A stretch of DNA of 7,441 bases, from assembly GCA_964466385.1 (NCBI GenBank), contig CAYXNM010000130.1, forward strand, positions 1 to 7,441, given 5' to 3'. The DNA comes from UBA5972 sp964466385. GTDB taxonomy: Bacteria > Pseudomonadota > Alphaproteobacteria > Rhodobacterales > Rhodobacteraceae. Positions 1 through 6,763 of this stretch are shown here, piece after piece (positions within the stretch are counted from its first letter, which is position 1; every line of letters starts with the position of its first letter). The notes beneath the pieces were generated by a model. That model made no database searches, was not told the DNA's origin, and worked only from the letters and a program-made list of their open reading frames with translations. The position numbers and the translations under genes were made by a program.

Positions 1-143
1 GGCCGTGCGGGAGTGGACTAAACCGGGGCAATCGTCAACGTCCCGTTCAGGCCGGAAGCGGCCCCGCCCACACGCAATTCGGAGGGTCAATCAGTCGGGT
101 CGGGCCGTTGGCCCAAGTCGATCAAAGGACCATGCTTTTCGCA
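1..143. other. Intergenic region after the last permease, no supported gene
   Basis: No reading frame here looks like a gene. On the minus strand, downstream of the permease stop, there are two short GC-rich inverted repeats: GGGCC-AAC-GGCCC at 102-114 and GGCCG-CTTC-CGGCC at 50-63. Neither is followed by a T run on the minus strand, so neither is a textbook intrinsic terminator, although they could slow polymerase or block 3' exonucleases. One plus-strand frame ends in TAA at 19-21 after six codons; it could be the tail of a converging gene, but that is too little to call. Confidence 0.4.
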
Positions 144-1124
144 CTATCGTTCCTTGACATAAGGCTCGCCGCCCGCCTTGGGGGGAATGGCCTTGCCGAC
201 AAACCCGGCGAGGATCACGACCGTCAGAATGTAAGGAAGCGCCTGCGTGAACTGCACGGGGATTTCGAAAATGCCGAAAACGTCGATATTCGGATAAAGA
301 TTGCTGATCGCTTCGAGCAGGCCGAACAACAGGCACGCCATCAGGGCATAAAAGGGTCGCCACTTGGAAAAGATCAGCGCCGCAAGGGCGATGTACCCGC
401 GTCCTGCCGTCATTTCGCGCCCGAAACTTGCCGCTTGTGACGTGGCCAGATAGGCACCTGCGATCCCGCACAGGACACCTGCGATCAACACAGCCGCATA
501 GCGTTGACGAACGACAGAGATCCCCGCCGTATCGACCGAGGCCGGGTTTTCGCCAACCGCGCGCAAGCGCAGGCCAAAGCGCGTGCGAAACAGGATCCAC
601 CAGGTCAGCGGCACAACAAGAAGGGCAATATAGACGATCGGCTTGTGCCCGGAAATCACATCGGCATAGAGCGGCCCGAGAATTGGGACATCCCGCAACA
701 ACTCGGCGAATGGCAATGTCCACTCGTGGAAACGCGCGGCCCCTTCGAGGGTCGGCGTGCGCCCGCCCTGATGATACCAGGAATTCCCGATCACCACCGT
801 CAGCCCCGAGGCCAGAAAGTTCAGCGCCACACCGGAAATCAGCTGGTTGCCGCGATAGGTGATCGAAGCAAGGCCGTGGATGATCGAAAAGGCGACCGAG
901 ACAGCGATCCCCGCCAGAACACCCACCCAGACATTCCCGCTTTCATAGGAAACAACCGCCGAGAAAAACGCCGCGATAAGCATTTTACCCTCCAGACCAA
1001 TGTCGAATATGCCCGCACGTTCTGAAAACAGACCGGCGAGGCAGGCCAGGATCAAAACGGCCGACAACCGCATGGTCATGTCGAGCGTCAGAATGAGCTG
1101 CAGGAACATGTGTGCGATATCCAT
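144..1124 (-). CDS. ABC transporter permease, nucleoside/BMP type, second subunit
   Basis: Inner-membrane permease of the BPD_transp_2 family (NupQ/YufQ-like), 326 residues. It should pair with the permease encoded just upstream to form the channel of a purine-nucleoside-type importer. The protein is hydrophobic throughout, with many membrane segments. The family motif FDIGLEGK lies at residues 40-47, the equivalent of FNIGGEGQ in the partner. Length is normal for this shorter subunit. The ATG start overlaps the stop of the upstream permease in TGATG, so translation is probably coupled and the two subunits made in equal amounts. It is the last gene of the four-gene operon visible here. The family assignment is secure. 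The nucleoside substrate is inferred from the operon type, since related systems could carry other purines or ligands. Confidence 0.92.
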   Translation of the reverse strand: MDIAHMFLQLILTLDMTMRLSAVLILACLAGLFSERAGIFDIGLEGKMLIAAFFSAVVSYESGNVWVGVLAGIAVSVAFSIIHGLASITYRGNQLISGVALNFLASGLTVVIGNSWYHQGGRTPTLEGAARFHEWTLPFAELLRDVPILGPLYADVISGHKPIVYIALLVVPLTWWILFRTRFGLRLRAVGENPASVDTAGISVVRQRYAAVLIAGVLCGIAGAYLATSQAASFGREMTAGRGYIALAALIFSKWRPFYALMACLLFGLLEAISNLYPNIDVFGIFEIPVQFTQALPYILTVVILAGFVGKAIPPKAGGEPYVKER

Positions 1125-2221
1125 CAGGATTGTGCCTTTCGCCGCCGCAGGAAGAACCGTTCGACCGGATCATGAACCATGTAGTTGAGCGCCCCCGTGA
1201 ACAGGATGATCAACGCCTGAATGACCAGAACCATCTCTCGGCTGATGGTGGGCATTTCCCACAAAAGTTCGAACCCTCCTTGTGTCAGCATCCCGAACAA
1301 CAGGGCTGCCAGCACGATGCCAAAGGGGTGTGACCGCCCCATCAGGGCAACGGCGATCCCGACAAAACCGGCACCCTCGACGAATTCCTTGATCAGGCGT
1401 TCCTGTTCGCCCATCACGACGTTGATCGACAACATGCCCGCCAGCGCGCCGGAAATCAGCATCGTTATGATCGTGATCCTGACGGCCGGAATGCCTGCAT
1501 ATTTCGCGGCAGCCTCGTTATGGCCAAAGGCGCGGATCTGATATCCCAGCCGGGTGCGCCACAACAGGTACCAAACCCCCACCGCGCAGGCGAGTGCCAG
1601 CAGGAAACTGATGTTGAGCGGTGCCGACTTGTTAAAAGCGATGCCAAACATCCCCAGCACCTCGTGCGCAGTCGGAAGGTGCGCGCCCGGTGCAAAGGGC
1701 AGGGATTCGGCGTTTTGCGTATGCGGGCTTTTCAGAACGCCGTTCAGCAAATACCCCATCAGAGCGGCCCCGATGAAATTGAACATGATTGTCGTGATCA
1801 CGATGTGGCTGCCGCGTTTGGCCTGGAGATAGGCCGGAATGAAGGCCCAGGCCGCGCCAAAGAGCGCCCCCCCCATGATGGCGAAGGGCAAAGCGACGAT
1901 CCAGTGGGGCCAGTCGACCGCCAGACAGACGATGGCGGTCCCGATCCCGGCAACGGCGGCCTGACCTTCGCCCCCGATATTGAAGAGGCGCGCATGAAAG
2001 GCGACCGCGACGGCCAGCCCCGTGAACATGTAATTCGTAGCATAATAGAGCGTGAACCCGATCCCCGAGGTCGACCCGAGCGAGCCTGAAACCATGATCC
2101 AGATCGCGCGCAAGGGGTTTTCGCCGATCGCAACGACCACGAGGCCCGAGACAAAAAACGCCAGCACCAGATTGATGAAGGGCACAAGGAATATATCGGC
2201 CCAGCGGGGCATTTTTTCCAT
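1124..2221 (-). CDS. ABC transporter permease, nucleoside/BMP type, first subunit
   Basis: Inner-membrane permease of the BPD_transp_2 family (NupP/YufP-like), 365 residues. A long hydrophobic segment at about residues 9-33 is followed by many more membrane spans. The conserved FNIGGEGQ motif is at residues 80-87. In this importer class one permease is longer than the other, which matches the 365/326 pair here. The ATG shares its A with the TGA of the ATPase gene (TGATG), so ribosomes finishing the ATPase can restart at once. A second in-frame ATG follows three codons later, but the overlapping first ATG is the natural choice. Family and role are clear; the transported compound is inferred to be purine nucleosides. 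Confidence 0.92.
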   Translation of the reverse strand: MEKMPRWADIFLVPFINLVLAFFVSGLVVVAIGENPLRAIWIMVSGSLGSTSGIGFTLYYATNYMFTGLAVAVAFHARLFNIGGEGQAAVAGIGTAIVCLAVDWPHWIVALPFAIMGGALFGAAWAFIPAYLQAKRGSHIVITTIMFNFIGAALMGYLLNGVLKSPHTQNAESLPFAPGAHLPTAHEVLGMFGIAFNKSAPLNISFLLALACAVGVWYLLWRTRLGYQIRAFGHNEAAAKYAGIPAVRITIITMLISGALAGMLSINVVMGEQERLIKEFVEGAGFVGIAVALMGRSHPFGIVLAALLFGMLTQGGFELLWEMPTISREMVLVIQALIILFTGALNYMVHDPVERFFLRRRKAQS

Positions 2222-3786
2222 CAGGCGGCCTCTCCGTCCATGCCGGCCATCAAAAGGCCAAGATCGCGTTCATTGGTTTCCGCGGTCACCCGCTCGCCCT
2301 GAATTTTCCCGTCGAACATTACGGCGACGCGGTCCGTCAAGGACAGGATCTCGTCAAGTTCGACGCTGACCAGCAAAATGGCCTTGCCCGCATCGCGCAG
2401 CTTGACGATTTGCTGGTGGATAAACTCGATCGCCCCGATATCGACCCCACGGGTCGGTTGCCCCACCAGCAGAATCTCGGGGTTCCGCTCGATCTCGCGC
2501 GCCAGCACGATTTTCTGCTGGTTCCCGCCGGAAAAGCTTTGGGCCAGCAGGCGCGGATTCGGGGGACGGATGTCGAAACGTTCCATCTTCTGGTCGGTGT
2601 CTTCAAGGATGGCGGCGTTATCCATGAAAATCGCGTTCTTCTGGTATTTCGGGTCGTGGTGATACCCAAAACAGGCGTTCTCCCAGGCCATGAAGTTCAT
2701 GATCAGGCCCAGCCGCTGGCGATCTTCGGGCACATGCGCAATCCCCATATTGCGGCGCGATTGCCCGTCGGAGTGTCGCCCCGTCAGGTCAATCTCGGCC
2801 CCGTGTACCTTTATGTGTCCCTGTCCGGGGGCAATGCCGCCAAGCACGTCGAGCAATTCGGACTGCCCGTTGCCATCTACGCCTGCAATGCCCAGAATTT
2901 CGCCCGCGCGGACCTTGAACGAGACACCTTTGAGGCGCTCGACGCCCGCGTCGTCCCGGACACGCAGATCGCTGACTTCCAGCAATGTTTCGCCAACTTC
3001 GGCGGGTTTCTTGTCCACACGCAACAGAACCTTGCGCCCGACCATCAGTTCGGCCAGTTCGGACGGGCTGGTGTCCTTTGTCTTGACGGTCGCGGTCATT
3101 TCACCGCGACGCATGACGCTTACCGTGTCGGTTGCGTCCATGATCTCGCGCAGCTTGTGCGTGATGAGGATGATCGTTTTGCCCTGGTCGCGCAGATTGC
3201 GAAGGATGCGGAACAAATGGTCGGCCTCGGACGGTGTCAGAACCCCGGTGGGTTCGTCAAGGATCAGAATTTCGGCCTGACGATAAAGCGCTTTCAGGAT
3301 TTCGACACGTTGCTGGTGACCAACCGAGAGGTTCTCGATCTTCTTGTCGGGGTCGACCTCCAACTCGTATTCGTGCGCAAGCTCGATCAGGACCGAACGC
3401 GCTTTTGCCAGTGACGGACGCAGGAGTGCCCCGTCCTCGGCGCCCAGCACGATGTTCTCCAGAACCGTGAAATTCTCGACCAGCTTGAAATGCTGGTGAA
3501 CCATCCCGATGCCCGCGGCAATCGCGGCCTGGCTGTCGGGAATGGGGGTCGGCGCGCCGTTGACGAAGACTTCGCCGGCGTCAGCCTTGTAAAACCCGTA
3601 AAGAATAGACATCAGCGTCGATTTGCCGGCGCCGTTTTCCCCGACGATGCCGTGGATCGCACCCTTGTTCACCGACAGTGAAATGTCCTTGTTCGCCTGC
3701 ACCGGCCCGAAAGCCTTGGAGATGCCGACCAACTCAATGGCCGGGGCGGCAGTTTCCCGCCGCCCCTTGGTTTTTACGTCTGACAC
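2221..3786 (-). CDS. ABC transporter ATP-binding protein, fused double NBD, nucleoside/BMP type
   Basis: Cytoplasmic ATPase of 521 residues with two ABC domains in one chain (NupO/YufO-like, related to RbsA). The N-terminal domain is complete: Walker A GENGAGKST (49-57), Q-loop Gln98, signature LSVGHQQR (153-160), Walker B ILILDEPT (173-180) with catalytic Glu178, and switch His210. The C-terminal domain is altered: Walker A-like GVDGNGQSE (302-310) lacks the lysine, the signature FSGGNQQK (418-425) is intact, Walker B reads ILLVGQPT (438-445) with Gln for Glu, and VSVEL replaces the switch histidine. An asymmetric second domain is usual for this class. The start is GTG; the preceding gene ends 12 bp upstream, and its TAA lies within the likely ribosome-binding stretch TAAGGCG. 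No better start is seen before the conserved IELVGISKAFG region. Confidence 0.93.
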   Translation of the reverse strand: MSDVKTKGRRETAAPAIELVGISKAFGPVQANKDISLSVNKGAIHGIVGENGAGKSTLMSILYGFYKADAGEVFVNGAPTPIPDSQAAIAAGIGMVHQHFKLVENFTVLENIVLGAEDGALLRPSLAKARSVLIELAHEYELEVDPDKKIENLSVGHQQRVEILKALYRQAEILILDEPTGVLTPSEADHLFRILRNLRDQGKTIILITHKLREIMDATDTVSVMRRGEMTATVKTKDTSPSELAELMVGRKVLLRVDKKPAEVGETLLEVSDLRVRDDAGVERLKGVSFKVRAGEILGIAGVDGNGQSELLDVLGGIAPGQGHIKVHGAEIDLTGRHSDGQSRRNMGIAHVPEDRQRLGLIMNFMAWENACFGYHHDPKYQKNAIFMDNAAILEDTDQKMERFDIRPPNPRLLAQSFSGGNQQKIVLAREIERNPEILLVGQPTRGVDIGAIEFIHQQIVKLRDAGKAILLVSVELDEILSLTDRVAVMFDGKIQGERVTAETNERDLGLLMAGMDGEAA

Positions 3787-3798
3787 GCTGCTTTCGCC

Positions 3799-4788
3799 TT
3801 ATTCGACGGGGCAGGTGTTGTCGGACATGTAATCGTGAACGACGATGTCACCGGCAATGATTTTCGCCTTGGCGTCGTCAACGGCGGCCTTGATGTCGGC
3901 CGAGAAGATACCGGCATTGTTGTCATCCAGCGCATAGTCGATCCCGCCATTGGCAAGACCCAGCACGTTGAAGCCGGTTGTCAGATCAGCACCCTCGGTG
4001 AAGGCGTTGTAAACGGCGACATCAACGCGTTTCATCATCGAAGTCAGGACCGAACCGGGATGCAGGTAGTTCTGGTTGCTGTCAACGCCGATCGAGTAAA
4101 CACCCTCGTCCGCTGCAGTTTGCAGAACGCCAACACCCGTGCCACCGGCAGCGGCATAAACAACGTCAGCACCTTGCGCGATCTGCGCCTTGGTCAGTTC
4201 GGCGCCCTTGACCGGGTCATTCCAAGCCGACGGTGTCGTGCCGGTCATGTTCTGAATGACGGTGTCACTGCCCGCCGTTGCCTTGACGCCCTGAACATAG
4301 CCACACGCAAACTTGCGGATCAGCGGAATATCCATGCCGCCGATAAAGCCGACCGTGCCGGATTTCGACGCCTTGGCAGCGGCGACGCCCACAAGATAGG
4401 ACCCTTCGTGTTCGTTGAACACGACCGAGCGCACATTGTCCTGACCGACAACCATGTCGATGATGACGAACTTGGTGTCCGGAAAGTCCGGGGCAACCGC
4501 TTCGAGCGAGGATGCAAACGCAAAGCCTGCCATCACGATCGGGTTGTTCCCGGCGTCAGCAAAGCGGCGCAGGGCCTGCTCGCGCTGCGCTTCGGAAGAA
4601 AGCTCGATCTCGCGATAGCTGCCGCCGGTGTCGGATTTCCATTTTTCGGCGCCATGAAAGGCGGCCTCGTTGAAGGACTTGTCAAATTTTCCGCCGAGAT
4701 CATAAATGATCGCAGGATCGGCGAGTGCGGCGGTTGCGGTCATGGCAATGACGCTCGCAGTACCCAGGATTACTTTGGTGAAGGACAT
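3799..4788 (-). CDS. BMP family (PnrA-like) ABC transporter substrate-binding protein
   Basis: Periplasmic ligand-binding protein of the basic membrane protein family, 329 residues; characterised members bind purine nucleosides. Residues 1-23 form a Sec signal peptide ending in ALA before Asp24. There is no lipobox cysteine, so the mature protein should be soluble and not a lipoprotein. Family marks are FDKSFNE (35-41), FNEHEGSYLVG (124-134) and GVDSNQ (234-239). Two cysteines, Cys162 and Cys326 near the C-terminus, could form a disulfide. The ATG at 4788 is chosen because GGGAGAAAG lies just upstream and it puts the signal peptide first; a start at 4836 would add 16 polar residues before it. 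It is the first gene of the importer operon, behind a long regulated leader. The family is secure; the exact ligand is inferred. Confidence 0.93.
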   Translation of the reverse strand: MSFTKVILGTASVIAMTATAALADPAIIYDLGGKFDKSFNEAAFHGAEKWKSDTGGSYREIELSSEAQREQALRRFADAGNNPIVMAGFAFASSLEAVAPDFPDTKFVIIDMVVGQDNVRSVVFNEHEGSYLVGVAAAKASKSGTVGFIGGMDIPLIRKFACGYVQGVKATAGSDTVIQNMTGTTPSAWNDPVKGAELTKAQIAQGADVVYAAAGGTGVGVLQTAADEGVYSIGVDSNQNYLHPGSVLTSMMKRVDVAVYNAFTEGADLTTGFNVLGLANGGIDYALDDNNAGIFSADIKAAVDDAKAKIIAGDIVVHDYMSDNTCPVE

Positions 4789-4869
4789 TTCTTTCTCCCG
4801 TTTTACATTCGATTGTTGGGTCGCGGTGTTTCGCATGGGCCAAATCGGCGCCCGGACCCGGATCAGCAG

Positions 4870-4883
4870 TTGACCATGGTCAA
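4870..4883. promoter_or_regulatory. Perfect 14-bp palindrome, candidate operator of the importer operon
   Basis: TTGACCATGGTCAA is its own reverse complement. It touches the candidate -10 box and covers the predicted transcription start of the binding-protein gene, about 80 bp before its ATG. This is a classic position for a repressor. The regulator is unknown and no regulator gene lies in the window; the site does not match the PurR operator I know. That it is an operator is inferred from symmetry and position. Confidence 0.5.
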
Positions 4884-4922
4884 TTAAGACCGAAGGGCCG
4901 AAACAGCGTCAACAGTTTTTTT
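4883..4922 (-). promoter_or_regulatory. Candidate sigma-70-type promoter of the nucleoside importer operon
   Basis: On the minus strand an A7 run (4922-4916) precedes TTGACG (4912-4907), which matches five of six -35 bases. After an 18-bp spacer comes CTTAAT (4888-4883), which matches four of six -10 bases. The A run sits where an UP element would stimulate RNA polymerase. The implied leader is roughly 85-90 nt. It is the best promoter-like sequence in this spacer, but no start site has been measured. Confidence 0.5.
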
Positions 4923-4952
4923 ACCAATTATTCAGGAAATACGCTGATCTTG

Positions 4953-4961
4953 TGTGGATAA
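4953..4961 (-). promoter_or_regulatory. Perfect DnaA box (TTATCCACA)
   Basis: The 9-mer TTATCCACA on the minus strand is identical to the strongest E. coli DnaA box. It lies 25 bp after the rimI stop and about 40 bp upstream of the -35 box of the importer operon, with an A/T-rich tract (4916-4945) between them. I saw no second box nearby, so this is not an origin on its own. It may be chance, a DnaA-titrating site or a DnaA-responsive control site. Confidence 0.4.
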
Positions 4962-4986
4962 CAGCGCTGGCGGCCGTCAAGAGTGG

Positions 4987-5400
4987 TTAAAGTGGACGAG
5001 TCATCACGGTGGCCGAAACCTTGGGCCCCTTGTCGTGGGAATAGTAATCCTTTCTCACGCCGGCCTCCGTGAACCCGTGTTTGATGTAAAGGTCGCGCGC
5101 AGGCTGATTGGTTTGAGCAACTTCAAGAAATGCGGCGTCCGCGAACCGCGCACGGGCGGATTGAAGAAAGTCGCGCACAAGCCTGCCTGCAATGCCCTGG
5201 CGGCGATGTTTGGGGGCGACTGCCAGCGTCAGCAATTCTGCCTCCGGTCCGGCGATCCGCCCCAACAGAAAACCCTTGGGTCGCTCTGAGCAGAGGAAAA
5301 CGCCTTTTTGCGCCAGAAGGTCGGTGAATTCCTGCGCGCTCCACGGACGGGGGGTTGTGAAACACTGCGCGTGAACGGCGGCCAGTTCCAAAGGTTTCAT
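4987..5400 (-). CDS. rimI: Ribosomal protein S18-alanine N-acetyltransferase RimI
   Basis: GNAT-family acetyltransferase of 137 residues, slightly shorter than E. coli RimI (148). RimI acetylates the N-terminal alanine of ribosomal protein S18 using acetyl-CoA. The acetyl-CoA-binding motif A spans residues 61-75, with the R-R-Q-G-I-A phosphate loop at 66-71. LEVAQTN holds Glu93 and ARDLYIKHGF holds Tyr105, aligning with the catalytic Glu103 and Tyr115 of E. coli RimI; the C-terminal RKDYY element also matches. Its ATG overlaps the tsaB stop as ATGA and no clear Shine-Dalgarno precedes it, so translation is probably coupled to tsaB. The tsaB-rimI pairing is widespread and supports the name, though small GNAT enzymes can have other targets. 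Confidence 0.88.
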   Translation of the reverse strand: MKPLELAAVHAQCFTTPRPWSAQEFTDLLAQKGVFLCSERPKGFLLGRIAGPEAELLTLAVAPKHRRQGIAGRLVRDFLQSARARFADAAFLEVAQTNQPARDLYIKHGFTEAGVRKDYYSHDKGPKVSATVMTRPL

Positions 5401-6056
5401 GAAAGGATCCGGGGAGGTGGAATGCGGGACGGTGCCGCATCGGCTTTTCGGAGGTAAAAAGGGGCAGGCCGGGGTTGAGGCCGACCGGCCCTGCCGGCGG
5501 CGATCCGGGCAATTGCGACCGGCAGGGAAACGCCGGGATCAACCGCACGGCCACCGGTCTTTTCGGCCAGGCGTTCATTGTCAAAGCCAACGCAGCGAAG
5601 GTGGGTCCCCACGCGAAAGGGTTCCGCGAGATCAGGATTGGAAACGACCGCACTGATTGCGGGTTCGGGCTCGTTCAGCATCTGAAGGTAACTTTCGTCG
5701 CGGCGCGCGTCGACGGACGCCAGAACCGGGCGTTCGATCCCTTCGGCCAGCGCTTCAAATGTCGTGACCCCGATGGCCGGAATTCCAAGCGCCAGCGCCA
5801 GACCGCGCGCGGCTGACACCGATATCCGGATCCCGGTAAAGTTTCCAGGGCCGGTCCCGACGCCGATTGTGCCGATCTCCGGCCATGTGACACCCGCGGA
5901 TAACAGCAGGTCTTCGATCATGGGAAACAACCGCTCGGCCTGGCCGCGCACCATCGGCTCGGTCGTTTCGGCCAGCGTGGCCGCCCCGCGCACAAGCGCG
6001 ACCGCGCAGTGTTGGGCGGACGTGTCGAACGCCAGAACAAACGTTTCAGGCGGCAA
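5397..6056 (-). CDS. tsaB: tRNA threonylcarbamoyladenosine biosynthesis protein TsaB
   Basis: TsaB (YeaZ) is the non-catalytic partner of TsaD. With TsaE it helps move the threonylcarbamoyl group onto A37 of tRNAs that read ANN codons. The 219-residue protein is close to the usual size (231 in E. coli). It shows the ASKHA-fold start VLAFDTSAQHCAVALV (7-22) and the family motif GVGTGPGNFTGIRI (65-78). The start must be TTG at 6056-6054: a TGA lies in frame a few codons upstream, and no ATG, GTG or TTG falls between this codon and the conserved FDTS. The start codon lies inside the last codons of the Nfu gene (11-bp overlap), with only a weak ribosome site, so it probably depends on coupling to nfu translation. 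Confidence 0.92.
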   Translation of the reverse strand: MPPETFVLAFDTSAQHCAVALVRGAATLAETTEPMVRGQAERLFPMIEDLLLSAGVTWPEIGTIGVGTGPGNFTGIRISVSAARGLALALGIPAIGVTTFEALAEGIERPVLASVDARRDESYLQMLNEPEPAISAVVSNPDLAEPFRVGTHLRCVGFDNERLAEKTGGRAVDPGVSLPVAIARIAAGRAGRPQPRPAPFYLRKADAAPSRIPPPRILS

Positions 6057-6606
6057 CTGGGCGGACTTCGGTCACTTCGGGAATGTAGTGGCGCAAGAGG
6101 TTCTCGATGCCCATTTTCAGCGTCATCGTTGACGACGGGCACCCCGCACATGCCCCTTTCATGGTCAAATAGACGACGCCCCGATCAAACCCGTGAAACG
6201 TGATATCCCCACCGTCCTGAGCAACGGCGGGGCGCACGCGTGTGTCAAGCAACTCTTTGATCTGACTGACGATTTCGCTGTCAGGCCCATCATGTTCGGT
6301 GTGCCCGGAACCCGTGTCCGGTTGATCGACCGCAGCCAGACCTGACTGGAAATGTTCCATGATCGCGCCCAGAACTGCGGGTTTCAGATGATCCCAGTTC
6401 AGGTCATCCTTTTTGGTCACGGTGACGAAATCAGTGCCAAGGAAAACGCCTGTGACACCGTCAACGCCAAACAACCGTTGAGCAAGCGGCGAAGATTCCG
6501 CCGTCGTCTCGTTTGGGAAATCCGCGGTTCCGGTGCCCAGCACCACCTGTCCCGGCAGGAATTTCAGGGTCGCGGGGTTCGGTGTGGATTCGGTTTGAAT
6601 AAACAT
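6046..6606 (-). CDS. NifU/Nfu family iron-sulfur cluster carrier, two-domain
   Basis: Nfu-type Fe-S scaffold or carrier of 186 residues, acting late in cluster delivery to target enzymes. The N-terminal Nfu_N domain (about 1-88) opens with the hallmark ESTPNPATLKF. A polar linker (about 89-108) joins it to a C-terminal NifU domain (about 109-186) with DGGDI and the cluster-binding pair Cys153-x-x-Cys156 in ACAGCPSS. Two such subunits would share a [4Fe-4S] cluster. This architecture is shared with mitochondrial Nfu1 and is common in Alphaproteobacteria; it differs from nitrogen-fixation NifU, which has more domains. The ATG at 6606 follows AGGAAACTGCC, a good ribosome site; the longer frame to 6648 would run over the promoter -10. 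It heads the nfu-tsaB-rimI operon, behind a promoter with an Irr-like site. Confidence 0.92.
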   Translation of the reverse strand: MFIQTESTPNPATLKFLPGQVVLGTGTADFPNETTAESSPLAQRLFGVDGVTGVFLGTDFVTVTKKDDLNWDHLKPAVLGAIMEHFQSGLAAVDQPDTGSGHTEHDGPDSEIVSQIKELLDTRVRPAVAQDGGDITFHGFDRGVVYLTMKGACAGCPSSTMTLKMGIENLLRHYIPEVTEVRPVAA

Positions 6607-6632
6607 GGCAGTTTCCTGATGATGCAGCCTCA

Positions 6633-6661
6633 GATATGTCGTTCCCAAGCAAAATTGTCAA
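6633..6661 (-). promoter_or_regulatory. Candidate sigma-70-type promoter of nfu-tsaB-rimI
   Basis: On the minus strand TTGACA (6661-6656) is a perfect -35 box. A 17-bp spacer leads to CATATC (6638-6633), a weaker -10 box matching three of six bases, which is common in GC-rich Alphaproteobacteria. The predicted start is near 6626, giving a leader of about 20 nt before the Shine-Dalgarno and ATG at 6606. Confidence 0.6.
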
Positions 6662-6666
6662 GTTCA

Positions 6667-6681
6667 TTAGAATAATTCTAA
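6667..6681. promoter_or_regulatory. Irr-box (ICE)-like 15-bp palindrome upstream of nfu
   Basis: TTAGAAT-A-ATTCTAA is a perfect inverted repeat around 6674. It resembles the iron control element bound by Irr, the Fur-family haem-responsive regulator of Alphaproteobacteria, which I recall as TTAGAA-n3-TTCTAA. It lies five bases upstream of the -35 box, centred near -48 from the predicted start. It is strikingly A/T-rich against a GC-rich background. Irr identity and the direction of control are inferred. Confidence 0.6.
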
Positions 6682-6690
6682 ATTGACGCC

Positions 6691-6710
6691 TCAGGGGGAC
6701 AAATCCCTGA
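6691..6710 (-). terminator. Weak hairpin after the universal stress gene, possible terminator
   Basis: TCAGGG and CCCTGA can pair as a six-base stem around an eight-base loop, about 55 bases after the stress-protein stop. The sequence following it on the minus strand is GGCGTCAATTT, not a clean T run, so termination efficiency is doubtful. It does separate the stress gene from the nfu promoter. Confidence 0.3.
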
Positions 6711-6763
6711 AGATGGCGGGATTGGCGCGGATGTGCAGCACGTGTTTCCCATGCGCAACCTCG

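Noticed and set aside
91..723. 210-residue minus-strand frame overlapping the end of the second permease
   Set aside because: It is out of frame with the permease, rich in Arg, Cys and Pro as expected for an off-frame translation, and has no domain.
2410..3414. 334-residue plus-strand open frame opposite the ATPase gene
   Set aside because: It is fully antisense to a gene with all ABC motifs, and its product resembles no known family, so it is a shadow frame.
4789..4836. Upstream ATG extending the substrate-binding protein by 16 residues
   Set aside because: It has no ribosome site and would put a polar stretch before the signal peptide; the ATG at 4788 has a strong Shine-Dalgarno.
4789..4876. 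Possible riboswitch in the leader of the importer operon
   Set aside because: The leader is about 85-90 nt, but I find only a four-base stem (GGGC/GCCC) and no purine-riboswitch core, so there is nothing to support it.
3835..4887. 350-residue plus-strand open frame opposite the substrate-binding gene
   Set aside because: It lies antisense to a clear BMP gene, has no recognisable domain, and is explained by the codon bias of GC-rich genes keeping the opposite frame open.
4913..4961. Replication origin-like arrangement of a DnaA box plus A/T-rich tract
   Set aside because: Only one DnaA box is visible, there are no repeats, and none of the usual origin neighbour genes are present.
6607..6648. 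Longer Nfu start
   Set aside because: It would run over the -10 box of the promoter, and the ATG at 6606 begins exactly at the conserved Nfu_N N-terminus with a good ribosome site.
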